DNA of 64,000 nucleotides from Caldilineaceae bacterium (GTDB taxonomy: Bacteria; Chloroflexota; Anaerolineae; Caldilineales; Caldilineaceae). The stretch is taken from contig JAPKMW010000019.1 in NCBI GenBank assembly GCA_026645575.1, positions 72,369 to 136,368 on the forward strand. The letters run 5' to 3'. This document shows positions 26,950-35,866 of this stretch, piece by piece (within the stretch, counting starts at the first letter, position 1; every line of letters begins with the position of its first letter). The position numbers were made by a program, and so were the translations under genes. The notes beneath the pieces are model-generated. The model worked only from the letters and a program-made list of their open reading frames with translations. It was not told where the DNA came from and did no database searches.

Positions 26950-28320
26950 TTATGCCTGTGCTTCGCCCAACTGCGTGAACATAAACACATTGAACTCAAT
27001 CGCCCGCCCAATATCGCTCACGCGGATGTGTTCGTTCGGCGCGTGGGCGCCGCTGGCATAATAGGCCGGGTTTCCCGATGTCGAAAGGCCCAAGACGCCG
27101 ACGTTGTTCTTCATGGCGCCGAGCAAAGGCAGGGTGCCGCCGCCGAGGGGGATGATCTTCGGTTCCTGGCCGGTGAAGGTCTGGCAGATGTCCATCATCT
27201 TTTGTACGAACGGCCCTTCCAGCGGCGTGACGACCGGATCGCCGCTGCCCAATTGGGTGACTTTCACGTCATCAAAGCCCTGCGCCGCCAGGTGCGCCTG
27301 CAATTTTGCCAAAATATCATCGGGGCGTTGATTGGGCACGAGACGAAAATCCATCTTGGCCATTGCTTTGGCCGGCAGCACAGTCTTCACGCCCGGCTCC
27401 GTATAGCCGGTGAGGAAGCCAGCGATGTTGGCCGTCGGCTCATAGACTGCGATTTCGAGATCGTAGCCACTCCGGTTGTGCAGGAAAGCATCGATGCCGT
27501 ACATCGCCTTTGCTCTGGCTTCCTGTTCCAGATCAACATTGGCGCGAGATGCCGCTTGCTCCATTGCCGTTGGCTCGCGTACATCATCATAGAAGCCGGG
27601 GATCAGCACCCGACCGTTGTCATCTTTCAAGCTGGCAAGCGCCTTGACCAGGCGCCAGGCTGCACTGGGGAGGTTATGGGCGCCACCGGAATGAGCATCG
27701 CGTGCCATTGTTTCTACGCTGTACTCGACATATAGCAGGCCCCGGAAACCGACGGCAATATGGGCTTGCCCTTTTTCGTTGAAGCCGCCGCCTTCCCAGA
27801 GGGCGCCATCGGTCTTCAAGAGATGGCCATACTGCCGCGTCATGGCATCGAAGTGGGTGCTGCCGATCTCCTCTTCGCCTTCAATGATCCACTTGAGGGT
27901 AATCGGAAATTCGCCCTGCGTGGCTTGAATGGCGCGGATGGCGCAGATGCGTGCAATCAACTCGGCTTTGTTATCACAGATGCCACGGGCCACCAGCTTG
28001 CCCTCTTTCTCCGTGACGGTGAAGGGCGGGCTATCCCACAGTTCAATGGGCGTTTCCGGTTGCACGTCATAGTGGTTGTAGAGCAAAAGCGTGAAATCAC
28101 TTTTGCCTTTGAGCGTGCCATAAACATAATTAGGCGCGCCTTCCACTGCCAATTGACGCGTCTCGAAGCCAGTCTCTTTGAGCAAGGTTTCTACCCAATC
28201 CGCCGTCTCGCTCATCATCCGGTTCTGGGCGGCGACACTTTCCAGGCGGCAATAGTCAGCAATAAGGGCTTTGAAGTTTTGGGCTTGTATTTCTAGTTCT
28301 TGGGCCAGTCGTTCATTCAT
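26950..28320 (-). CDS. M20 family metallopeptidase (dipeptidase)
   Basis: 456 residues, M20A/ArgE-DapE type zinc peptidase. Metal and catalytic motifs: LLYNHYDVQPE (His and catalytic Asp, about 78-88), GICDNKAELIARI with bridging Asp (about 113), IIEGEEEIGSTHF with catalytic Glu-Glu (about 147-149), and the final His in ASGAHAPNEHIRV near the end. A dimerisation domain is inserted at about 190-320. ATG 28320 follows aaagga; an upstream in-frame start at 28362 lacks a site. Cytoplasmic, cleaves dipeptides or N-acyl amino acids. Confidence 0.93.
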   Translation of the reverse strand: MNERLAQELEIQAQNFKALIADYCRLESVAAQNRMMSETADWVETLLKETGFETRQLAVEGAPNYVYGTLKGKSDFTLLLYNHYDVQPETPIELWDSPPFTVTEKEGKLVARGICDNKAELIARICAIRAIQATQGEFPITLKWIIEGEEEIGSTHFDAMTRQYGHLLKTDGALWEGGGFNEKGQAHIAVGFRGLLYVEYSVETMARDAHSGGAHNLPSAAWRLVKALASLKDDNGRVLIPGFYDDVREPTAMEQAASRANVDLEQEARAKAMYGIDAFLHNRSGYDLEIAVYEPTANIAGFLTGYTEPGVKTVLPAKAMAKMDFRLVPNQRPDDILAKLQAHLAAQGFDDVKVTQLGSGDPVVTPLEGPFVQKMMDICQTFTGQEPKIIPLGGGTLPLLGAMKNNVGVLGLSTSGNPAYYASGAHAPNEHIRVSDIGRAIEFNVFMFTQLGEAQA

Positions 28321-28673
28321 TGGATTATCCTTTGTAATGATTGGGGCAGGTTGGTTGCCCACTGTTTTCTCTTTTCACGCGCTGGTCGGTGTCACTGGAC
28401 GCCTTTGACTAAGCTATATTATGCCGCAATCATGCAGCTCAGTGCAAGCGTATTTCCTGTCCAAATCGTGAGCGCTTTGTCGAATTGCTTACCGTAGGTT
28501 ATAATGGCCTTATTGTTACCACTACAGCAAACCCAATCATTGCCCTGATCAACAGGAAACTCGACGATTTTTCGCCAGTGGCTGACCTGGCCCATGCTTC
28601 CATCTTCCCGGCGCGTTGGTATATCGCGCCGGCCTTTGCTGCCAGGCTGTTCATGCCCAAGAAAGGATGACTG
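28321..28673. other. Divergent promoter region
   Basis: 353 bases between the M20 peptidase and deaminase genes. A 61-codon frame (28485-28670, TTG start) is present but has no ribosome site, and I do not consider it a gene. No strong promoter consensus or repeat is visible. Confidence 0.4.
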
Positions 28674-29171
28674 ATGCAAGCTGATTTGCTCGCCCCGGCC
28701 CTTGCTACCTTGGATTTAGCCGCCTTTATGCGTGAAGCCCTCTATGAGGCCGAACAGGCCGGTTTAGCCGGCGAACTACCCATCGGCGCGGTAGTGGTGA
28801 TCGACGGTCAGATTATCGCTCGTGGGCGCGCCCGACACAACGAACAACGCAATCAACTCTGTCACGCCGAACTCAATGCGCTACTCGCCGGTGGGGAAGC
28901 GCTGTGGGAACACCATGACCGCGCAATTCTTTTCACCAGCGCCGAGCCTTGCCCCCTCTGTTTGGGCGCAGCCGTGATGGCGGATGTCCCCCATATTATC
29001 TTTGCAGCCCATGATGAAGTGGTCCATTCGCGCAAGACCGTCGCCGAAAATCCCTATGTCCGTCGGCATATTCAAAGCTATTACGGCGGCGTCCTTGAAG
29101 CGGAAGCCCATACGATTATGGCGCGTTTTAATCCGACGCTGCTCCGGCGCGTCACAACGGATCACGAATAA
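28674..29171 (+). CDS. Nucleoside/tRNA adenosine deaminase family protein
   Basis: 165-residue zinc-dependent CMP/dCMP-type deaminase. Zinc ligands and proton shuttle: HAELNAL (about 64-70) and SAEPCPLCLGAAVMADV (about 89-105), the H(A)E...PCxxC signature. GAVVVIDGQIIARGRARHNE precedes it. It resembles TadA and guanine/nucleoside deaminases, but the C-terminus differs from classical TadA, and AEPCPLC with LGA suggests a nucleoside deaminase. Ribosome site aaagga precedes. The next gene starts ten bases after its stop, so they probably share a transcript. Confidence 0.85.
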   Translation: MQADLLAPALATLDLAAFMREALYEAEQAGLAGELPIGAVVVIDGQIIARGRARHNEQRNQLCHAELNALLAGGEALWEHHDRAILFTSAEPCPLCLGAAVMADVPHIIFAAHDEVVHSRKTVAENPYVRRHIQSYYGGVLEAEAHTIMARFNPTLLRRVTTDHE

Positions 29172-29181
29172 AGGAACACCC

Positions 29182-30159
29182 ATGACTCGTCCTCTTCCTA
29201 CGGGAGTGCAATACGTAGGCATTATCGGCACCGGTGTCATCGGCGGCGGTTGGGCTGCTCACTTTTTACGCAACGGCATGGATGTCGTCGCCTATGATCC
29301 CGCTCCTGGCGCTGAAGACAAATTGCGCCGCCGCATTGCCGATGTCTGGCCAGCGTTGACGCGGTTGGGGCTGCACGCCGATGCCAGCCCGGATCGGTTG
29401 ACCTTTGCGCCCAGCTTGGCTACCGCGGTGGCTGAGGCCGAATTCGTTCAAGAAAATGCGCCCGAACGCGCCCAGATCAAGATCGACACCCTGGCCGCCA
29501 TCGACGCTGCCACACCGGTCGATACGGTGATCGCCAGCAGCACCTCTGGCTACGCCATGACCATGATGGCGCAAAATTGTCGTCACCCGGAGCGCTGTGT
29601 CGTCGCCCATCCCTTTAACCCGCCCTATCTCATGCCGGTGGTGGAAGTGGTGGCGGGGGAAAAGACCGCGCCGGAAGCACACGATTGGGCCGTCGCTTTT
29701 TATCGCGCTACCGGCAAACAACCGCTCAAACTGACCAAAGAGATCCCCGGTTTTGTTGCGGATCGACTCATGGAAGCAATTTGGCGCGAAGCGTTGCACA
29801 TGATCAACAACGACATGGCGACTGTGGAGGAGATCGACGCCGCCATCCGTTACGGCCCCGGCCTCCGTTGGGCGCTCATGGGACCGTTGACGGTGCTGCA
29901 CCTTGGCGGTGGCGAGGGGGGCATGGCTCATCTCATCCACCAATTTGGCCCTTCGCTCAAAGAGCCGTGGACCTTCTTGGAGGCGCCCGAACTGACCGAT
30001 GAACTGGCGCAAAAGGTGATCGATGGCTGCGCTAATCTGACCCAAGGCTTTTCGATCCGCGACTTGGAGCAGGAGCGGGATGATCTGCTGATCAAGCTGT
30101 TAGCGATGCTCAAGGAAAGTCGTCTCTGGCACTTGGGGGAGAACACAACAACGGATTGA
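29182..30159 (+). CDS. L-carnitine dehydrogenase-like 3-hydroxyacyl-CoA dehydrogenase
   Basis: 325 residues. Rossmann NAD-binding motif IIGTGVIGGGWAAHF (Gly16, Gly18, Gly21), then the HCDH core with SSTSGYAMTMM and VVAHPFNPPYLMPVVEVV (catalytic His), and the C-terminal HCDH domain (VADRLMEAIWREALHMINN, about 195-213). This length and pattern match L-carnitine dehydrogenases (EC 1.1.1.108), which oxidise carnitine to 3-dehydrocarnitine. ATG 29182 follows aaagga. The gene at 30525 encodes a gamma-butyrobetaine dioxygenase-like protein, which would make carnitine, supporting the call. A lambda-crystallin-type dehydrogenase is the alternative. Confidence 0.8.
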   Translation: MTRPLPTGVQYVGIIGTGVIGGGWAAHFLRNGMDVVAYDPAPGAEDKLRRRIADVWPALTRLGLHADASPDRLTFAPSLATAVAEAEFVQENAPERAQIKIDTLAAIDAATPVDTVIASSTSGYAMTMMAQNCRHPERCVVAHPFNPPYLMPVVEVVAGEKTAPEAHDWAVAFYRATGKQPLKLTKEIPGFVADRLMEAIWREALHMINNDMATVEEIDAAIRYGPGLRWALMGPLTVLHLGGGEGGMAHLIHQFGPSLKEPWTFLEAPELTDELAQKVIDGCANLTQGFSIRDLEQERDDLLIKLLAMLKESRLWHLGENTTTD

Positions 30160-30175
30160 GGAGGCAACTGATTTT

Positions 30176-30318
30176 GTAACTACTAGGACAATGTTCAATT
30201 AGAAGCAGACCTCCGGGAAGGGGTCAGGAACAATCGCCAAATTTGAGAAAACCTTTGACCCCTTCCCGGAGGTCTGCTGGTGCCCCGATCGCGAATCTAA
30301 CATTGTCGTAGTCGTTAC
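30176..30318. repeat. Nested inverted repeat, 143 bases
   Basis: Outer arms at 30176-30195 and 30299-30318 match at 18 of 20 positions (gtaac..cta.gacaatgtt). Inner arms 30205-30226 and 30256-30277 are a perfect 22 bp; the core is cagacctccgggaaggggtc. Element-like cruciform between the two carnitine genes. Confidence 0.65.
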
Positions 30319-30427
30319 CTGATTTTTACCTTTAGGCCACAATGGCCCATAGCGTCGCCCTACCTAGCCAACAAATCTGTTGCTACCCAAATCTGTTGTA
30401 GTACCACGGGACAACCAAATAACCAAA

Positions 30428-30506
30428 GGGTGCGTCCCATTTTGGGGAATTGCAAATAGGGCTATCGAAAGCGCCCGGTGCAATTCCCCAACTGTGGTAC
30501 GCACCC
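30428..30506. repeat. Nested inverted repeat before the dioxygenase gene
   Basis: Outer arms gggtgcgt (30428-30435) and acgcaccc (30499-30506). Inner arms ttggggaattgca (30442-30454) and complement (30479-30491). The direct repeat aaccaaagg flanks it (30421-30429 and 30509-30517), possibly a target duplication; the second copy also supplies the next gene's ribosome site. Confidence 0.55.
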
Positions 30507-30524
30507 ATAACCAAAGGACAATCC

Positions 30525-31712
30525 ATGTCACCCAACGCCATTCCCACGCCTGACTTTGAAAGCTATGCCATGACCTGCGCCGTGACTGCCGCCACGATAG
30601 ACCAGGAAACGGTCAACGTCACCTGGGCCGACGGCCAACGAAGCCGCTTTCACTTTCTCTGGCTGCGCGACAACTGCGCCTGCGAACAGTGTATCGACAG
30701 CGGTTCCCATGAACGGGTCTATAGCATCCTTGACATACCGGCTGATCTACAGGCGCGCACGGCAACGGTTGGCAACTTGGGCGGTTTGCAAGTCACTTGG
30801 TCGGATGGTCATCATAGCCACTATCATCCCGGCTGGCTACGCCACTTTGACTATGCCAACGGCAGCCGACCGGTGGAAAGCTGGCCGGTGGCGACGTGGC
30901 ATCGCTCCTTAGAACAGAACTTGCCGCTCTTTACGGCGGATGCGGTTCTGAATGATGAAGATGCGCACTATGACTTTCTCTGCGCCATTCGCCGCTTGGG
31001 GATCGCCCTTGTCACTGGTGTGCCGAAAGATGGCGCCACTTTTGAACGGCTGTCGAGTAAGGCTGGTCTGCTGCGCGATATGAACTGGGGCAAAATCTTT
31101 GAGATTGTCACCGACCCGCAGGGCGAGTATGTCGCCAATCGCAACCACCCGCTCGATGCTCATTCGGACGCCGCCACGCGCGAACACATGCCGGGCCTGC
31201 AAATCTTCCAGTGTGTGGAAAATAGCTCGGAGGGGGGCGAAAGTTTTTGGGTCGATGGCTTCTATTTGGCCGACCTGCTGCGTCGTGACCATCCTGACGC
31301 GTGGCACTTGTTGTCCACTGTCCCCTGGGAGCAGGCCAACCGTTCCGGCGGCACCCATTACCGCTGGAATGCGCCGATCTTTGACCTGGATCGTTACGGT
31401 AATGTCACCGCCGTGCGCGACACCACTTGGCTGCGCGAACCCTTGCGCGCCGATTTTGATTTGACACCCCGCCTCTACGCCGCTTACCGGCTTTATTCGC
31501 AACTCAAAGCGGATCGGGCGAATCAAGTGGAGCGCAAACTGGTAGAAGGGGATGTCGCCTTTGTCAACAACCGGCGTGTGCTACATGGGCGACGAGGGTT
31601 TAACAGCAGCAGTGGTCTCCGCCATATTCGCACCTGTTACGGTGAGTTGGAAGAGCTACATTCCTCGATCCGTATGATTGAACGAGTACGCCTGGCGCGG
31701 CAAGTTCGGTAA
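30525..31712 (+). CDS. Gamma-butyrobetaine dioxygenase-like Fe(II)/2OG enzyme
   Basis: 395 residues. The N-terminal DUF971-like zinc domain has LRDNCACEQC with Cys51, Cys53, Cys56 and a His in SGSH at about 62, the C-x-C-x2-C spacing of BBOX1. The TauD-type double-stranded beta-helix follows, with the iron motif HSD in LDAHSDAATREHMPGLQIFQC (about 212-214) and distal His in NNRRVLHGRRGF (about 353). Known family reaction: gamma-butyrobetaine + 2-oxoglutarate + O2 to L-carnitine. ATG 30525 follows aaagga. Trimethyllysine dioxygenase is the alternative within the family. Confidence 0.87.
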   Translation: MSPNAIPTPDFESYAMTCAVTAATIDQETVNVTWADGQRSRFHFLWLRDNCACEQCIDSGSHERVYSILDIPADLQARTATVGNLGGLQVTWSDGHHSHYHPGWLRHFDYANGSRPVESWPVATWHRSLEQNLPLFTADAVLNDEDAHYDFLCAIRRLGIALVTGVPKDGATFERLSSKAGLLRDMNWGKIFEIVTDPQGEYVANRNHPLDAHSDAATREHMPGLQIFQCVENSSEGGESFWVDGFYLADLLRRDHPDAWHLLSTVPWEQANRSGGTHYRWNAPIFDLDRYGNVTAVRDTTWLREPLRADFDLTPRLYAAYRLYSQLKADRANQVERKLVEGDVAFVNNRRVLHGRRGFNSSSGLRHIRTCYGELEELHSSIRMIERVRLARQVR

Positions 31713-31806
31713 CGGAGGAGTTGGCCCAAGGGCGCCCGCCACGTGCGAACCAGACTTCTAGCCGGCCCAAAGAGTGATGATCGTTAGGAAATTGTCTCTG
31801 CCCAAC

Positions 31807-31876
31807 TATCATCGCGAATCATAGGATTTGCGAATCAACACAGGAAGATTCGCAAATCCTATGATTCGCGATGATA
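31807..31876. terminator. Perfect 30-bp inverted repeat between convergent genes
   Basis: Arms at 31807-31836 and 31847-31876 are complementary at all 30 positions, with a ten-base loop. The core is cgcgaatcataggatttgcg. It separates the converging dioxygenase and amine oxidase genes and could block read-through both ways. The unusually long perfect arm may instead mark a miniature element. Confidence 0.65.
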
Positions 31877-31908
31877 TGGTTCACGCCCCGGAGTCTTAAA
31901 TGCTGCGT

Positions 31909-33327
31909 TCAATAACTGTGCCACGGTGGCGTAAATGCTGTGTTGGGCAACTGTAAATGGGTTTCTGCAATCGCTTTCGCCGCCTGCTGTCCCGATTCCA
32001 ACGCCGCATGAACCGTGCCATAGTGCGTTAGATGGGTCGCTTCGCCGGCAAAGTAGAGCCGCTCATTGACCGGTTCGGCATAGGTCACACGGTCTTCACT
32101 ACGATTGCCCACCGCCGGGTAGGAATAGCTACCCATCGCCCACGGATCGCTCAACCAGCGGGTGAAGACATAATCAACCGGATCGGGAACGGTAGGGCCA
32201 AACATACGGCGCAAGGTGCTCATTCCCTGGTTTAATACTTCTTCCTCCGTGCCATATCGGTCAAAGTGAGCGCCGGTGTACCCATCGGTAAAGGACATGA
32301 GAATTGGTTGTTGTACCACCGGCCACAAACTAATCCACGACGTAAAGATGCCGCGGCGGGTTGGTTCATCGAGTAAGGCCAAAAAGCGATTCCGGTTCTC
32401 TGCCCAGAAGACATAGGGGAAACGCAAGACTAGCTTATTCAAAGAGCCATCACCCCCATAGCCGATGCGCGCAATCGCTTCGCTCTTAGCCGGCGGCAAC
32501 GGGGGATCAAAACGTACTTTACCGCTTGTGAGAAGGGCTAATGGTACGGTGATCAGGGCAACATCGGCGCGATAACGCTTTTGTGTGGTCATAACCGTGA
32601 CGCCGCTGTCGTCATAGCCGATACACTCCACTGGCTCATGTACGCAGATGGTTAAGCCTTGGGCCGCGTCGTTGATCAACTGACTATAGCCGCCACGGGG
32701 CAGCGCATTGACCATGGAGACTTCTTTGGGAAACCACTCGCGCAGGTCAAGCTGATCAGCCGGCGCGCCCTGCACCCCTTCGGCCATCGACACGCGCCAG
32801 GCCAACACGCGCTGGTCAAGTGGACGCAGGCGACGGCTAGTGAGCAGTGGCTCCAGCGCATCGGCCAGGGAGATCTGTGGAATGCGCCCGGCCTCCACTT
32901 CACGTTGAACACGCGCCGAGTGGCGTTGGATCGCCCGATTGGCATAGAGCCGACTGCGCCACGCCCGGTCCAACACCTCCCCTTCGGCGTGAAATTGCCC
33001 ATTGGCAAAGACAAAGCGCGTCTCCTCCGAAGTGACGGCCAGCCCAATGCCCAACGCCCCACACCAATCGGCCAGCGGGTTATGGTCGGCGCCATGGACC
33101 CAGGAAGCGCCCAAATCACAGGGCGCACCCAGCCGCTGATCCGTCCAAATGCGTCCGCCTAACCGGTTGCGCGCCTCTAACACGGTGACAGCACAACCGC
33201 TGTCATGCAACATGCGGGCGGCCACGAGTCCCGCCATCCCTGCACCGATCACGATCACGTTGAGTGGGGCGCGTTTGGACTCCGTTTGCCCTACGCGCTC
33301 GGCCCACGGCCCAGAATTTCGCATCAT
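31909..33327 (-). CDS. Flavin monoamine/polyamine oxidase
   Basis: 472-residue FAD-dependent amine oxidase. The dinucleotide-binding motif VIVIGAGMAGLVAARML is at about 24-40, continued by VLEARNRLGGRIWT and LGASWVHGADHNPLAD, typical of polyamine oxidases. The C-terminal FAD motif is RLYFAGEATHLTHYGTVHAA (about 425-445). It oxidises primary, secondary or polyamines to aldehydes with H2O2 release; substrate unknown. No signal peptide. Two adjacent Met codons at the start; the ribosome site is weak. Near the carnitine-type genes it may take part in quaternary or polyamine breakdown, an inference only. Confidence 0.9.
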   Translation of the reverse strand: MMRNSGPWAERVGQTESKRAPLNVIVIGAGMAGLVAARMLHDSGCAVTVLEARNRLGGRIWTDQRLGAPCDLGASWVHGADHNPLADWCGALGIGLAVTSEETRFVFANGQFHAEGEVLDRAWRSRLYANRAIQRHSARVQREVEAGRIPQISLADALEPLLTSRRLRPLDQRVLAWRVSMAEGVQGAPADQLDLREWFPKEVSMVNALPRGGYSQLINDAAQGLTICVHEPVECIGYDDSGVTVMTTQKRYRADVALITVPLALLTSGKVRFDPPLPPAKSEAIARIGYGGDGSLNKLVLRFPYVFWAENRNRFLALLDEPTRRGIFTSWISLWPVVQQPILMSFTDGYTGAHFDRYGTEEEVLNQGMSTLRRMFGPTVPDPVDYVFTRWLSDPWAMGSYSYPAVGNRSEDRVTYAEPVNERLYFAGEATHLTHYGTVHAALESGQQAAKAIAETHLQLPNTAFTPPWHSY

Positions 33328-33441
33328 TTTACACCTGATTTGGTTTGCATCAAACGATAACTTGTTCTATTCTACCCGAATCGCTTGCGTTTGCCAATGG
33401 TCGGCTGCCCTGCCGTAATGCCAATGTTGGAGCGTGCTATG

Positions 33442-33478
33442 TGATGCGTGGTTTGTGTTTGTTGAAGACCACGCATCA
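33442..33478 (+). repeat. Hairpin upstream of the Asp-box lipoprotein gene
   Basis: tgatgcgtggt (33442-33452) and its complement (33468-33478), 11 bp perfect with a 15-base loop. It ends 11 bases before the ribosome site aaaggag and could act in the mRNA leader. Confidence 0.5.
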
Positions 33479-33503
33479 TGCCGATTGATAAAGGAGAAAT
33501 GGC

Positions 33504-34760
33504 TTGAAACAACAGATTACTCTACTAGCGACCGCATTTGTTCTTTTGGCCCTGGTGCTGATTGCCTGTTCCGGCGGCAGCATGACTGATGATGAGAAAG
33601 AAATTGCGATTGCAGTTGCCCTTACACAAACGGCCGCTGCCTCGCCACAAGCAACCACAATTACGACAGCCACCACGGCGCCTGCGGGTACGCCTGTGGC
33701 CGCTGCGGCTGTACCGACCGCTACGGCTGTCACCACCGATACGACTTCGGCCTTACCCTCTCCCACGGACACGCCAGCGGCTGTCGCGGCTACAGCAACA
33801 GCGACGCCGACCGTACAAGCTGCGGCTGTGCTGGGTAGCGATGGCCCTTTGCCGGTGACACAACCTGGCGCTAAAGTTCGCACGTTGCTGGTGGCGCCTG
33901 GTGAGCCTGGCCCGCTGTATGCGCTAGTAACCGATGAGCTGGCTGACAATGCCCCCGCGACCAATGTCCAATTCCTGGTCAGCCGCGACTTTGGGCAGCA
34001 GTGGGGATTGGCGCCCAGCGGTTTGCCGGCTGTCCCACCGGACTGTCTCTTTAATGTCAGTATGGATTATTACGGCGACACGGCCCTTTTTGCCAGCACC
34101 TGCCAGGGTCTCTACCGCTGGTCAGCCGCCAGCCCGCAGTGGACGCAATTGACTGAGGAAGCGACCACGATGGTGGCTGTGGTCTATGGCAATGCCAACC
34201 TGATGTGGGCGACCCGTCCCCATACCGAAGGGGTTGCCCCGCTTCTGCGCACCCAAGACGGCGGCGCCACCTGGGCTACGGCTGAATTGACCCACACCAC
34301 GGGTGTCGCCAACATCGGCATCAACCCGCGCGATGCCCAAACGGGCTATGCCATTGTCTGGCCCGACGAAGAACCGGGCAGCGACCTGCGCCGCGGCTCC
34401 TTCTTTACCGACTGGCTGATCATGCCAGGCCCCAATAACAATCAGCCGATTAACACCGGCATGACCATCGACGGCGGCACCGGCAACCTCTTTGTCACCA
34501 CCAGAGGCGCCGAAGGGGCTACCCTCTGGTATAGCAACAACCCGGATGCGCTGAACATTGCCAACGTCCAGTGGAATGCGATTTATAGCACTGCGCCTGG
34601 GGTCAATCTGGAATTACTCTCTTCCGGTTGGAGTTCGCAAGAGGATCAGATTTCGATCTACGCCAACTTTACCAAAGTTGAAAACGGCACGTTAACCTAC
34701 GCCCTCTACCGTTCACTCGATAGTGGGCGGACTTGGGCGCCGGTGGTGATTGGGGAGTAA
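33504..34760 (+). CDS. Secreted lipoprotein with Asp-box (BNR) repeats
   Basis: 418 residues. TTG start after aaaggaga. Signal peptide ending in lipobox LIAC with Cys22. An Ala/Thr/Pro-rich low-complexity linker (about 45-115) probably spans the cell envelope. The globular part has three Asp-box motifs, SRDFGQQW (about 158), TQDGGATW (about 248) and SLDSGRTW (about 403), typical of beta-propellers such as sialidases or photosystem II stability-factor-like proteins. No catalytic residues can be named. Surface-exposed protein of unknown ligand. Confidence 0.8.
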   Translation: MKQQITLLATAFVLLALVLIACSGGSMTDDEKEIAIAVALTQTAAASPQATTITTATTAPAGTPVAAAAVPTATAVTTDTTSALPSPTDTPAAVAATATATPTVQAAAVLGSDGPLPVTQPGAKVRTLLVAPGEPGPLYALVTDELADNAPATNVQFLVSRDFGQQWGLAPSGLPAVPPDCLFNVSMDYYGDTALFASTCQGLYRWSAASPQWTQLTEEATTMVAVVYGNANLMWATRPHTEGVAPLLRTQDGGATWATAELTHTTGVANIGINPRDAQTGYAIVWPDEEPGSDLRRGSFFTDWLIMPGPNNNQPINTGMTIDGGTGNLFVTTRGAEGATLWYSNNPDALNIANVQWNAIYSTAPGVNLELLSSGWSSQEDQISIYANFTKVENGTLTYALYRSLDSGRTWAPVVIGE

Positions 34761-34770
34761 GGGGGGACAG

Positions 34771-34828
34771 GAGAGATAGAGAGATTCAGAGATAGAGAGA
34801 TTGAATCACTGAATCGCTCTATCTCTCG
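34771..34828. terminator. Hairpin of GAGAGATAGA-type repeat between convergent genes
   Basis: Arms at 34771-34793 and about 34805-34828 match with two or three mismatches (gagagatagag.gattcag). It lies between the converging lipoprotein and DUF368 genes. Similar gagattgagag motifs recur at 56352-56420 and 63308-63332. Confidence 0.5.
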
Positions 34829-34833
34829 TTCCG

Positions 34834-35820
34834 CTACACCTTTGTGCTTTCCGACCGATTCGCCCACTGCTCCAGGATTATGACAAGGGAGAAGCCGACA
34901 ATGGCTAATAGGAGAGCATAGACGATTTCCAGGTTGAAAGCGCCGTTGAGGGTAAAGGGTGGGAGGATATTGCGTTCAATGGTGGGAATCAATTCGCCGT
35001 GGCGGTCGGTAATGGTGGCGAGAACTTCTTTCCACGGCCAGACTTTGCGCAAACTGCCCAACATAAAGCCGGTGAGCAAAGCCACGGTGAGATCATGATA
35101 GCGCTTGAAGAGCCAGCTCAAAATTTGGGCAAAGCTGACCAAGCCCACTACAGCGCCGATGCCAGCCAACGCAATACTGACTAGGTCGCGCTGGTTAACG
35201 GCGTTGATAAAGAATTGATACTTACTGAGCAGCACCAGGATAAACGATCCGGAAATGCCGGGCAGGATCATGGCGCAGATCGCCAACGCACCGCTAAAGA
35301 TCAAGAACCACCAAGTTTCCGGCGTTTGTGTGGGGACAAGCCCCACCAGCCAGTAGGCGCCCACCGTACCGGCTGCCAAGGCCAGCCACAAGGCCGGCGT
35401 CCACTGGGGAATCTTCCGGCTGACCGTTACCACCGACGCCAGCACCAACCCAAAAAAGAAGCTCCAGAGCAAGATCGGTTGATTCGCCATCAACCATTCA
35501 ATGCCGGGCGCCAGCGTAATGATGGCGGTGGCAATGCCGGCTAGGAGCGTCACCATAAAGGTGAAATTCACGAGTCGGAGCGCTTCCCCGATCTGCAACC
35601 CTATCACTGCCCGCCAGAATTGGGGCTGACCTACCATACGAATACTATTCAATAGCTCTTCATAAATGCCGGTAATAAACGCAATCGTCCCACCGGAAAC
35701 TCCAGGCACGACATCTGCACTGCCCATTGCAAAGCCGCGCAATAAGACGCCAAGATACGCGCCCCATGAGCGTTGTTTTGGCGTTCCCGCGGCAATTGGA
35801 TGTGGTTGAGTTGCCTCCAT
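34834..35820 (-). CDS. DUF368 undecaprenyl-phosphate translocase family protein
   Basis: 328-residue polytopic membrane protein with the DUF368 signature GSADVVPGVSGGTIAFITGIYEELL (about 33-57) and a second-half counterpart MILPGISGSFILVLL (about 185-200). DUF368 (PopT) proteins have been shown to recycle undecaprenyl phosphate across the membrane for cell-envelope synthesis. ATG 35820 is preferred, since the upstream in-frame stretch is encoded by a tandem DNA repeat and has no homology. Ribosome site gagggt. Single gene. Confidence 0.88.
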   Translation of the reverse strand: MEATQPHPIAAGTPKQRSWGAYLGVLLRGFAMGSADVVPGVSGGTIAFITGIYEELLNSIRMVGQPQFWRAVIGLQIGEALRLVNFTFMVTLLAGIATAIITLAPGIEWLMANQPILLWSFFFGLVLASVVTVSRKIPQWTPALWLALAAGTVGAYWLVGLVPTQTPETWWFLIFSGALAICAMILPGISGSFILVLLSKYQFFINAVNQRDLVSIALAGIGAVVGLVSFAQILSWLFKRYHDLTVALLTGFMLGSLRKVWPWKEVLATITDRHGELIPTIERNILPPFTLNGAFNLEIVYALLLAIVGFSLVIILEQWANRSESTKV

Positions 35821-35866
35821 AACAGTACCCTCACTGATTGGTTGATAGGTGGATACACCCACCTTG

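Noticed and set aside
28485..28670. 61-codon frame before the deaminase gene
   Set aside because: TTG start without ribosome site, no recognisable product, and it lies in a divergent promoter region.
28984..29181. Longer start of the carnitine dehydrogenase-like protein inside the deaminase gene
   Set aside because: The extra 66 residues have no homology and are a shadow of the deaminase; ATG 29182 has a good ribosome site and starts the NAD-binding fold.
33504..34760. Asp-box lipoprotein as a sialidase
   Set aside because: Asp boxes are structural; the arginine triad and other catalytic residues of sialidases are not recognisable.
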